Shown: positions 34,309-41,117 of the stretch, piece after piece | Layout: each line of letters opens with the position of its first letter | Numbering within the stretch: position 1 is the first letter of the stretch | Source: Streptomyces sp. NBC_01788 | Lineage (GTDB): Bacteria; Actinomycetota; Actinomycetes; Streptomycetales; Streptomycetaceae | Direction of reading: 5' to 3' | Assembly (NCBI RefSeq): GCF_035917575.1 | Contig: NZ_CP109090.1 | Span: 4,526,001-4,590,000, forward strand | Length of the DNA: 64,000 nt | Program-made: the position numbers and the translations under genes | The notes under the pieces: generated by a model | The model's database searches: none | What the model was told of the DNA's origin: nothing | The model's input: the letters and a program-made list of their open reading frames with translations, nothing else

Positions 34309-35490
34309 GTGCCTGCCGACGCATCATTGCCGATTCCGCCTGCCCTTGACCAGCTCCGCGAGCAGCCCGGCGTCGGGCCCGGGGAGGTGGCGGGCCTGCT
34401 GGAACGGCTGGCCGAGGTGCCGGACCCACGGGACCCTCGCGGTGTGCGGCACGCGTTGGCCGTTGTCCTCGCCCTGGCCGCGTGCGCGGTGCTGGCGGGG
34501 GCGACTTCGCTGCTGGCGGTCGGCGAGTGGATCGCGGACGCGCCGCCCCCGGTGCTGGAACGGCTCGGTGTGCGCCCCGATCCGGTGCTGCCCAGGCGGC
34601 TGGTGCCGGCCGAGACGACGGTGCGCCGCCTGCTCGCGCGCGTCGACGGCGACGCCCTGGACCGGGCGGTGGGCGGCTGGCTCGCCGACCGCTGCCCCGC
34701 CGGCTCCGGGTTGCGCGGACTGTCCGTGGACGGCAAGTCCCTGCGCGGCGCGGCCAGGGCGAGGGGACGGAAGATCCACCTTCTTGCGGCGGTGGAGCAC
34801 AACACCGGCCTGGTCCTGGCCCAGCTCGACGTCGGCGAGAAGACCGGCGAGACCACCTGCTTCCAGCCGCTGCTGGACACCGTCGTCGATCTGGCCGGGA
34901 CGGTCGTCACCAGCGACGCACTGCATACCCAGCGCGAGCACGCCGGCTACCTTCTGGGCCGCCGGGCCCACTACATCGCGATCGTCAAGGGCAATCAGAA
35001 GAAACTGCGCAAGCAGCTGAAGTCCCTCCCCTGGAAGGGCATCCCGCTCCAGGGCCGCACGCGCGGCAGCGGTCACGGCCGCGCGGAGATCCGCCGAATC
35101 AAGGTCGCCACCGTGAACAACCTGCTATTTCCCGGCGCCTGCCAGGCCGTCCAGATCAAGCGCCGCCGCACCGACCGAAAGACCGGCAAGACCACCATCA
35201 CCACCGTCTACGCGGTGACCAGCCTGACCGCCGAGCAGGCCGCCCCCGCCCGGCTCGCACAGCTGGTCCGGGACCACTGGAAGATCGAGGCCCTGCACCA
35301 CGTCCGCGACACCACCTTCGCCGAGGACGCCTCCCAACTGCGGACAGGCAATGCACCCCGGGCGATGGCGACCTGGCGCAATCTCGCCATCGGCGCCATG
35401 CGGCTGGGCGGCGTCAAGAACATGGCCGCCGGCCTCCGCCGCAACGCACGCAACGCCTGCCGACCCCTCGCGTTCCTCGGCCTCGCATGA
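34309..35490 (+). CDS. ISAs1-family DDE transposase, intact
   Basis: This 393-residue transposase has the family features: [28 protein letters not shown] near the N-terminus, the first catalytic region [17 protein letters not shown], a second with [15 protein letters not shown], and [10 protein letters not shown]. The C-terminal core is [21 protein letters not shown], which contains the catalytic glutamate of the WxIE motif. It ends in [11 protein letters not shown] directly against the inner right end. The frame is uninterrupted, so the protein could be active. Codon use and GC content resemble the host, suggesting a long-standing Streptomyces element. Confidence 0.93.
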   Translation: MPADASLPIPPALDQLREQPGVGPGEVAGLLERLAEVPDPRDPRGVRHALAVVLALAACAVLAGATSLLAVGEWIADAPPPVLERLGVRPDPVLPRRLVPAETTVRRLLARVDGDALDRAVGGWLADRCPAGSGLRGLSVDGKSLRGAARARGRKIHLLAAVEHNTGLVLAQLDVGEKTGETTCFQPLLDTVVDLAGTVVTSDALHTQREHAGYLLGRRAHYIAIVKGNQKKLRKQLKSLPWKGIPLQGRTRGSGHGRAEIRRIKVATVNNLLFPGACQAVQIKRRRTDRKTGKTTITTVYAVTSLTAEQAAPARLAQLVRDHWKIEALHHVRDTTFAEDASQLRTGNAPRAMATWRNLAIGAMRLGGVKNMAAGLRRNARNACRPLAFLGLA

Positions 35491-35491
35491 T

Positions 35492-35530
35492 CACAAACCG
35501 GACGTCATCCAGTCTTTGCCGAAGCCCTGG
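35492..35530 (-). repeat. Internal right end of the ISAs1-type element
   Basis: The sequence immediately after the transposase stop runs CACAAACCGGACGTC and ends GCCGAAGCCCTGG. Reversed it is a 39-bp end that matches the left end over its outer 13 bp. No target duplication flanks it, so the present insertion did not use this end. Confidence 0.75.
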
Positions 35531-35563
35531 GTCTGACGGCTGAGGTTCATCTACTCTGTCGTC

Positions 35564-35740
35564 ATGGCATGCAGGGTATGTGGGCTCGGTGGGCACAACA
35601 ATCGCACATGTCCGGGTGAACACTCCACGTGCCCGAACTGTGGTAAGCCGACAGCCAACATGAGCGACTACTCCGAGCGACACGACAGCGATTACTGCTC
35701 TCCGTTTACCTCCTCCGATTGCTGGGGTGACGCGCGGTGA
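35564..35740 (+). CDS. Zinc-knuckle microprotein carried by the insertion
   Basis: This 58-residue protein starts MACRVCGLGGHNNRTCPGEH. It contains an exact C-x2-C-x4-H-x4-C zinc-knuckle (residues 3-16) and a second C-x2-C pair (STCPNCGKP). Further cysteines follow (DYCSPF, SDCWGD). Such knuckles bind zinc and often nucleic acid. The only upstream Shine-Dalgarno-like sequence (GAGG) is 18 nt away, so initiation is uncertain. Its stop TGA overlaps the next start (GTGA). It lies between the inner and outer right ends of the mobile element and is therefore a passenger. I recognise no named family. Confidence 0.65.
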   Translation: MACRVCGLGGHNNRTCPGEHSTCPNCGKPTANMSDYSERHDSDYCSPFTSSDCWGDAR

Positions 35741-35913
35741 CAGCGCTTGTCTGTACAGGGTGTGACGATCCCGTCGAGAACGCGACTGACTGGGACGACG
35801 AGTCTCAGATGTGCAGCGCTTGTTATGAAGTCAGCGGCGGCCCCACGTACTGCTGCGGCGTTATGTACGACGATGGTGAAGATACCTGTAGGAGTTGCGG
35901 CGACCCGCTTTAA
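35737..35913 (+). CDS. Cys-rich zinc-ribbon-like microprotein carried by the insertion
   Basis: This 58-residue protein starts at the GTG at 35737, overlapping the preceding stop by 4 nt. It contains four C-x2-C-type elements: VCTGCDDP, MCSACYEV, YCCGVM and TCRSCGDP. The pattern of paired cysteines resembles a double zinc ribbon. The acidic composition differs from the basic partner upstream. The overlap suggests the two are made as a unit. It is a passenger of the insertion, with unknown function; an antitoxin, modulator or transposition accessory role would be guesswork. Confidence 0.6.
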   Translation: MTALVCTGCDDPVENATDWDDESQMCSACYEVSGGPTYCCGVMYDDGEDTCRSCGDPL

Positions 35914-35934
35914 GAGACCGTTGCGCTCCAACGT

Positions 35935-36004
35935 TGCGTCGCGGGCCTGCGATGCAACGCCCGCGATCCCCGATGGCCCCTCGCACTCCTCGGCCTCGGA
36001 TGAT
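35935..36004 (+). pseudogene. 3' remnant of a second ISAs1-type transposase
   Basis: The frame CNARDPRWPLALLGLG followed by TGA (about 35952-36003) aligns with the end of the intact transposase, [16 protein letters not shown] followed by TGA. The DNA after each stop, ATCACAAACCGGACG, is identical. This is a short leftover from a diverged second copy, which supplied the outer right end. Confidence 0.7.
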
Positions 36005-36042
36005 CACAAACCGGACGCAACGCGACTACGCCGAGGCCCTGG
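36005..36042 (-). repeat. Outer right terminal inverted repeat of the insertion
   Basis: This end reads inward as CCAGGGCCTCGGCGTAGTC and continues to GTCCGGTTTGTG. It differs from the left end at one of its first 19 positions and is directly followed by the CAGGCCGG target duplication, so it is the end used for insertion. Confidence 0.85.
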
Positions 36043-36308
36043 CAGGCCGGCGGCTTCCAGTTGGGGTCGACCGTACCGAGCCTGCCCTGCTTGCCCCCGC
36101 CGCTTCCACCGCTCACGTAAGTGATCCGGATATGGGAGACGCGGGCCGACAGGCCGCCCTTGCCGTCGCTGCTGCCGCTGGGCTGATCGGCCGACGGTAC
36201 GGTGGTGTTGCTCCTTGGTCCGTCAGCGTACGCGTTGCTCCCGGACCCGAGTACGGCTGCGGTTGCCAGAACGGCGGACCAGCGCAGAGCACGTACGGGG
36301 AGCGTCAT
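36043..36308 (-). pseudogene. 5' part of split secreted-protein gene (paralogue B)
   Basis: The gene starts at the ATG at 36308, overlapping the lipoprotein stop as ATGA. It encodes a Sec signal peptide (LRWSAVLATAAVLGSGSNAYA) and a mature N-terminus ending DPNWKPPA at the insertion junction. The matching sequence in paralogue A is DNWNPPACWYEP, and in the 3' part it continues CWYEP. The reading frame after the junction runs into the mobile element and stops at 35910. Confidence 0.88.
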
Positions 36309-36958
36309 CGCCGACACTCCTTGACCCGGCCCTGCACTTCGATCTGCAGAACCTTCCAGACCTTCTCGGAGCCCTGTGGGGGCTTCATGAGGAGACGGAA
36401 TTCCTGGTAGGAGTCGAGGCTCTCTTTCGTGTACCTGATCTTCTGGGTCTTGACGTTCTTGCCGTAGAACTTGCTCTGGTCCCGGCACATCCTGACCAGT
36501 ACGCCAAGGGACGAGGCGACGTCATCGGTCCTGACCTCGTAGTAGCTGTCAGTTCCCGTGGCGGTCCAGTCGTCCTCCACCCATCCCTGGATCTGGCCCC
36601 GGGCGTACTTGGTGGCATTGCCGAGCGAGTAGAACTGATAGGCCGGGTCGTCGGGGTCCTGGGCCGTGATGCCGTGGTTCAAGGCCAGGATGTAGTTCTT
36701 CGCGCTGTCGAGGGCTGCCGCGTGACGTGTGTCGGACGGCCGCGTGACGTCGAACTGGACCTGCAAATCGCTCGGCAGGCTCATGTCGGGACGTTGCGTG
36801 TCAGCGGCGGAGGGTGCCGAAACCGTCGGCGTTGCTGTGTCCGCGCCCTTGATGTCACCAGACTTGCCGTCCCCGCCCCCGCCGCACGCGGTCAGCGTGA
36901 GGGTTGCGAGGGCGGTGAGGGTTGCGGCGGTTGTGGGTAGGGCGCGGCGGCGCGTCAC
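36305..36958 (-). CDS. Lipoprotein, paralogue B of a Tad-flanking pair
   Basis: This 217-residue protein starts at the GTG at 36958 with GGGGGAG upstream. The signal peptide TAATLTALATLTLTAC ends in a lipobox cysteine. A Gly/Asp/Ser/Pro linker is followed by QRPDMSLPSDLQVQFD, then YQFYSLGNATKYARGQIQGW and a C-terminal VQGRVKEC. These correspond position by position to the lipoprotein at 22649-23305. It is intact, although its secreted partner is split by the insertion. It is divergent from the LysM/BTAD gene. Confidence 0.8.
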   Translation of the reverse strand: MTRRRALPTTAATLTALATLTLTACGGGGDGKSGDIKGADTATPTVSAPSAADTQRPDMSLPSDLQVQFDVTRPSDTRHAAALDSAKNYILALNHGITAQDPDDPAYQFYSLGNATKYARGQIQGWVEDDWTATGTDSYYEVRTDDVASSLGVLVRMCRDQSKFYGKNVKTQKIRYTKESLDSYQEFRLLMKPPQGSEKVWKVLQIEVQGRVKECRR

Positions 36959-37207
36959 TGTGGATCTCCCCCGGAGGATGGCGACGTGTGCAGTGGGCAA
37001 CGAAGTTATCAGGGGTGAGAGAGGGGGGTTCGGGCGTTCGGTGGGGGGTGTGGGGGAACCCCAGAGATACGGCGTAGCTGGTGTGAATGGCTTGGGGGCG
37101 TTCGAAGTTGGCGGGCGGAAGCTGTGTCGACCCCGTCAATAGGATCTCTGTAGGCTCAGTACGTCCCATTTACCGCACCCACTTCACACACCATCAGGAC
37201 ACCCGCC

Positions 37208-40168
37208 ATGCCGCGACGCCGTAGTTCAAGCTCGACGGGAAGCCCGACGGGAGGCTCGACGGCCCCGAGGAACCGGACGCCGCAGCCGGTGCGGGTGCGG
37301 CGGCGTACGGTCGGGGACTTCGCGAAGGCGTTCCTCGCCTTCCTGGCCCTGCTCGTCCTGCTCGTCGGCGTACCACTGGCGCTGGCCATGCAGTTCGGGT
37401 GGCCGCTGCCGCACGACGTGCCGAGTCTGGACTGGCTCCAGCAGGAGATCACCGTCCAGACCTTCCTGAACATCCTGTCGGTCGTGGTCTGGCTCGCCTG
37501 GGCGCAGTTCACCGCCTGTGTGCTCGTGGAGATGAAGGCCGCGCTGTCCGGGGTCGGGGTGCCGGGGCGGGTGCCCGGGGCCGGACCCAGTCAGCTCCTC
37601 GCGCGGCAACTCGTCGCCGCGCTGCTGCTCGTCGGAGCCGCGGCCGCCAGCTTCACGCCCGGACTGTCGCAGCTCGGGCACGGTCTGGAGGGGAACCAGC
37701 AGGGGACCGTCGCCGTCGCGCAGCAGACGCCGGGCGGGCTGTTCGGGCAGCAGCGGGAGCAGGCCGCCGACACCGCGGCCGCCGTCGCCGAGCAGGCCGC
37801 GAGCGCCGCCGCGCAGGCGGAGGCCAAGCAGGGCGACACGAAGTACTACCGCATCCAGCCGCCCGAGGGACGCCACCACGACTCGCTCTGGGAGATCTCC
37901 CAGCGGCACCTCGGCGACGGGCGCCGGTACAAGGAGATCTACGCGCTCAACAAGGACCGGGTCCAGCCCGACGGCTCCCGGCTGTCCGAGGCCAGCCTCA
38001 TCCGGCCCGGCTGGATCATGGAGATGCCCGCGGACGCGCACGGCGGCGAACTGGTCGAGATGCCCGACGGTGCGGCGGACGTCTCCGAGCAGGTGCGGCA
38101 GCAGATCCACGACTACGCCAAGACCGGCGACCACGCCCAGGGCGGCGGACAGCAGCAGGCCGGTGGCCACCAGACCGGCAGCCACCAGCAGGACGGTGGC
38201 TCCCACGCATCCGTTCCCGCCCAGCGGCAGCATCAGGACCATGGTGGCGACACCGCCGTCGTCCCCGCCGACTCCGGGCGTTCCTTCGGGCTGCCCGAAG
38301 CCCTCCTCGGGGCCCCGCTCCTCGCCGCCGGTCTCCTCGGCGCACTCGGCCACCGCCGCCGGCAGGCGCTGTGGCAGTCGGCGCTCGGTGCCGTCGGCGG
38401 ACGGCGCGGCATGGAGCCGCCGACGCCGACCGGGGACGCGTTGGACGTGCAGGACGCGCTGCTGGTGGGCGCCGACCCCGAGGGCGTACGGCGGCTCGAC
38501 CGGTCGTTGCGCGGGCTCGCCGCCGCCCTCGCCGCCGAGTCCCGGCCGCTGCCCGTCGTCTACGCCGCCTGGCTCACCGGGGGCGATCTGCACCTCCAGC
38601 TCGCACAGCCGGCCGGTAAGCCGCCCGCGCCCTGGCAGACCGGGCAGGACGAGACGTTCTGGATGCTGGGGCGTGCCGACGCCGAGCGGTACGAGGATGC
38701 CGACACCGCCGCCCCGTTCCCCGGGCTCGTCAGCCTCGGCACCATGGACGACTCGCGTCTGCTGCTCAACCTGGAGGCCGTGCCCGGCATCGTCTCGCTG
38801 AGCGGCCGCGCCGCCGACCGGGCCGCCGTGTTCGCGTCCGTCGCCGCCGAACTCGCCACCAACGGCTGGTCGGACCGTATGACCGTCACCCTCGTCGGCT
38901 TCGGTCAGGACCTCACCCCGCTCGCGCCCAACCGCCTTCGCCACCTCGACGGCATCGAGGCGCTCCTGGAGACCATGGAGGCCGAGACGCGGCAGCGGCG
39001 CGGCGCGCTGGGTGCCGCCGGGCACGACTCCGTGCTCACCGGGCGCACCGGGCCCGCCCAGCACACCCGTTGGGCGCCTCATCTGGTGCTGCTGGCCGCC
39101 GAGCCCTCGGCAGAGGACGCCCGCAGGCTCGCCGAACTGGCCTCCGGTGCGGGCCGGTTGGGCATCGGCTACCTCGTCGGCACCGAGGCCGCCGAACTGC
39201 CTGGCGCCGCCTGGGAGATGGAGATCACCGGCGAGGGCAGGCTGCTCGCCCCGCTGCTCGGACTCGAACTCGACGCGCAGATGCTGCCGTCGGCCGAACA
39301 GCAGGCGGTGGTCGAGCTGTTCGTCGAGGCCGACCCGGAGAACGGGCCCGACGGACCGGCGCCCACCCCGCCGTTCCTCGTCGACATCAGCGAGCAGGGA
39401 CGGCCGGCGGTGTACGCGCGGCTCGTGGGCCCGTACGAGATCATCGGTCTCGACACCCCGGACGACGAGCGCAGCGCGCTGCTGCACGAGGCGCTGGCGC
39501 TGCTGCTCCTGCACCGGGAGGGCGTGCATCCGCGGGTGCTGTCCTCCGCGCTGTGGCCGCGCGGGGTCACCGACGACGTGCGGGACGCGCTCGTCGAGCG
39601 GCTGCGCTCCTGGCTCGGCACCGATCCCGACGGCACGCCCCGGCTCCGTACGGACGACACCGGGCGGCTCATCCTCGCCAAGTCCGTCGTCTCCGACCTG
39701 GACGTGCTGCGCTCGCTGTACCACGAGGCCACGCAGGGCAAGGGCGCGGGCAGCCGGGCCGTGCGCGGCCGGCTGCTCACCGACGCGCTGGTGGTGGTGC
39801 GCGGACCGCTGCTCGCCGACCGGCCCGAGGGCCGCTACCGGTGGCTCACCCACGAGATCGTCGATGCCCAACTGCCCCTCATCGTCGCGGACATCGGGCT
39901 CGCGCTGTCCTCCTTCCACCTGGAGAAGGACCGTGCGGACAAGGCGATCGAGGCGCTGGACGCCGCGCTGCGCACCGCCCCGGCCGACGAGCGCCTGTGG
40001 AACGAGCTGCTGCGCGCCACGCACGCCACCGGCGACACCGCCCGCCTCCAGGCGCTCGCCGCCGACCTCGTCGGCCGCGGCGGCGCCCGCGGCCTGCCGC
40101 CGCGCACCGAGGCCCTGCTCGACGAACTGCTGCCGGCCTGGCGCACCGCCGTCGCCGCGGCGGGATGA
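37208..40168 (+). CDS. Membrane-bound LysM / AfsR-type winged-helix / BTAD protein
   Basis: This 986-residue protein has three N-terminal transmembrane helices (about 38-60, 85-110 and 133-155). A LysM-like domain is at about 215-275 (YYRIQPPEGRHHDSLWEISQ, then RHLGDGRRYKEIYALNK). A Gln/His/Gly-rich linker is followed by another hydrophobic segment (about 360-380). The large C-terminal half includes an OmpR/AfsR-type winged-helix region (about 740-860: LHEALALLLLHREGVHPRVLSSALWP) and a BTAD-like TPR region (about 865-980: LRSLYHEATQG, then GRLLTDALVVVRGPL). Such fusions are found near Tad loci in Streptomyces and may couple cell-wall state to pilus gene control. DNA binding by a membrane-anchored protein would be unusual; this is inference. 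The next gene overlaps by 4 nt. Confidence 0.85.
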   Translation: MPRRRSSSSTGSPTGGSTAPRNRTPQPVRVRRRTVGDFAKAFLAFLALLVLLVGVPLALAMQFGWPLPHDVPSLDWLQQEITVQTFLNILSVVVWLAWAQFTACVLVEMKAALSGVGVPGRVPGAGPSQLLARQLVAALLLVGAAAASFTPGLSQLGHGLEGNQQGTVAVAQQTPGGLFGQQREQAADTAAAVAEQAASAAAQAEAKQGDTKYYRIQPPEGRHHDSLWEISQRHLGDGRRYKEIYALNKDRVQPDGSRLSEASLIRPGWIMEMPADAHGGELVEMPDGAADVSEQVRQQIHDYAKTGDHAQGGGQQQAGGHQTGSHQQDGGSHASVPAQRQHQDHGGDTAVVPADSGRSFGLPEALLGAPLLAAGLLGALGHRRRQALWQSALGAVGGRRGMEPPTPTGDALDVQDALLVGADPEGVRRLDRSLRGLAAALAAESRPLPVVYAAWLTGGDLHLQLAQPAGKPPAPWQTGQDETFWMLGRADAERYEDADTAAPFPGLVSLGTMDDSRLLLNLEAVPGIVSLSGRAADRAAVFASVAAELATNGWSDRMTVTLVGFGQDLTPLAPNRLRHLDGIEALLETMEAETRQRRGALGAAGHDSVLTGRTGPAQHTRWAPHLVLLAAEPSAEDARRLAELASGAGRLGIGYLVGTEAAELPGAAWEMEITGEGRLLAPLLGLELDAQMLPSAEQQAVVELFVEADPENGPDGPAPTPPFLVDISEQGRPAVYARLVGPYEIIGLDTPDDERSALLHEALALLLLHREGVHPRVLSSALWPRGVTDDVRDALVERLRSWLGTDPDGTPRLRTDDTGRLILAKSVVSDLDVLRSLYHEATQGKGAGSRAVRGRLLTDALVVVRGPLLADRPEGRYRWLTHEIVDAQLPLIVADIGLALSSFHLEKDRADKAIEALDAALRTAPADERLWNELLRATHATGDTARLQALAADLVGRGGARGLPPRTEALLDELLPAWRTAVAAAG

Positions 40169-41037
40169 CCGCCGTGCCGTCGGCCGCTCTGCCGCTGGTC
40201 GCCGCCGCCGTGCTGTGGGGCGCGGCGGCGGGCGCGTCGCTCCCGCGGGCCGCGTACCGCTTCTCCGTGCCGTCGGGGGAGACATGGCGGGACCGCTGCC
40301 CGGCCGGGCATTCGGTACGGGGCTGGATCGGACGCGGGCGGTGCGAGCAGTGCGCCGCGGCCACTCCGGCCGGCGCCACGGCTGCCGCCGCCGCTGACGG
40401 CCCGGCCGCTGCCGCTGACGGCCCGGCCGCTGCCGCTGACGGCCCGGCCGCCGCCTCCGCGGGCGACCGGGCCCTCACTTCCGCCGTCATCCCCTACGGC
40501 CCCCGCACCCTGCCGATCTCCCTCGTCACCGCCCTCGTCTGCGGCGCGCTCGCCGTCGCCACCGGTGTCCGGCCCGAACTCGTCGTCTGGCTGCTGCTCG
40601 CGCCCGTCGGTGTGCTGCTCGCGGTGGTCGACTTCCGGGTGCGGCGGCTGCCCGACGTGCTGACCCTGCCGCTCGCGGGCGCCGCCCTCGCGCTCCTCGG
40701 CCCGGCCGCCCTGGTTCCCGGGCACGCCGGCCACTGGCCGACCGCGCTGTACGGCGCTCTCGCGCTCGGCGGCGGCTACTTCGTGCTGTTCCTCGCCAAC
40801 CCCGCCGGTATGGGGTTCGGGGACGTGAAACTGGCCCTCGGGGCGGGCGCCGTGCTCGGTTGGTACGGCTGGCCCGTCGTCCTGCTGGGCACCTTCGCCG
40901 GTTTCCTGTTCGGTGCCCTGTACGGCGGCGCGCTCGTCGCCGTACGACGGGCCGGCCGCAAGACGGCCATCGCGTTCGGACCGTTCCTGGTCGCGGGGGC
41001 GTTCGCGGGCGTGCTGATCGGCGCGTACGCAGCCTGA
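40165..41037 (+). CDS. Prepilin peptidase (TadV/CpaA-like, A24 family)
   Basis: This 290-residue membrane aspartyl peptidase would cleave the Flp pilin and TadE-like prepilins at G-x4-E sites. The first catalytic aspartate is in VDFRVRRLPD (about 153-162) and the second is the GFGD motif (MGFGDVKLALGAG, about 217-229). The N-terminal region keeps cysteines DRCPAGHSVRG and RCEQCAAA, as in TFPP-type methylase domains, but in truncated form. A repeat region (ADGPAAA, three copies) precedes the membrane core. It overlaps the LysM/BTAD gene. Confidence 0.9.
   Translation: MTAVPSAALPLVAAAVLWGAAAGASLPRAAYRFSVPSGETWRDRCPAGHSVRGWIGRGRCEQCAAATPAGATAAAAADGPAAAADGPAAAADGPAAASAGDRALTSAVIPYGPRTLPISLVTALVCGALAVATGVRPELVVWLLLAPVGVLLAVVDFRVRRLPDVLTLPLAGAALALLGPAALVPGHAGHWPTALYGALALGGGYFVLFLANPAGMGFGDVKLALGAGAVLGWYGWPVVLLGTFAGFLFGALYGGALVAVRRAGRKTAIAFGPFLVAGAFAGVLIGAYAA
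40390..40452 (+). repeat. 21-bp tandem repeat in the prepilin peptidase gene
   Basis: Three nearly identical 21-bp units beginning GCCGCTGACGGCCCGGCC encode the peptide A-A-D-G-P-A-A in tandem. The unit length keeps the frame. The copy number is likely to vary among strains. Confidence 0.85.
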
Positions 41038-41048
41038 GGTCGGTACCG

Positions 41049-41074
41049 CGAAACGGCTGACGTAGGCTGTTTCG
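41049..41074. promoter_or_regulatory. 26-bp imperfect palindrome overlapping a -10-like box before mqnC
   Basis: The arms CGAAAC and GTTTCG are separated by 14 bp that continue the symmetry around a central ACGT, giving 10 of 13 matching positions per half. TAGGCT, a likely -10 element, lies in the palindrome at 41063-41068. This makes it a strong operator candidate for mqnC. Confidence 0.5.
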
Positions 41075-41117
41075 GTCTGTCCACAACCCCTTACGAACCT
41101 TGCGAAAGGGACGCCCG

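Larger units (their letters stand above)
34169..36050 (+). mobile_element. ISAs1-type insertion with passenger genes and 8-bp target duplication
   Basis: The insert occupies 34177-36042 and is flanked by CAGGCCGG at 34169-34176 and at 36043-36050. The left end (34177-34214) begins CCAGGGCTTCGGCGTAGTC, and the right end (36005-36042) is its imperfect inverse, reading CCAGGGCCTCGGCGTAGTC inward; both continue to GTCCGGTTTGTG. Inside lie a complete ISAs1-type transposase (34309-35490), a second right-end-like copy (35492-35530), and two small Cys-rich genes (35564-35913). A 3' transposase remnant precedes the outer right end. ISAs1 elements use 8-10 bp duplications and CAGGG-starting ends, which fits. 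It interrupts a minus-strand secreted-protein gene. Confidence 0.85.

Noticed and set aside
33965..34429. An apparent start and coding continuation of the split secreted protein inside the mobile element (start near 34272)
   Set aside because: The sequence upstream of 34176 on that strand is the left end of the insertion; the continuation of the real gene is at 36043-36308.
37226..40285. A 1,019-codon minus-strand frame opposite the LysM/BTAD gene
   Set aside because: The composition is that of an antisense shadow (Arg/Gly/Val-rich without motifs), and the plus strand has clear domains.
41100..41117. An earlier start (ATG at 41100) for mqnC
   Set aside because: The GTG at 41118 has AAAGGGACG at proper spacing and gives the expected MqnC N-terminus.
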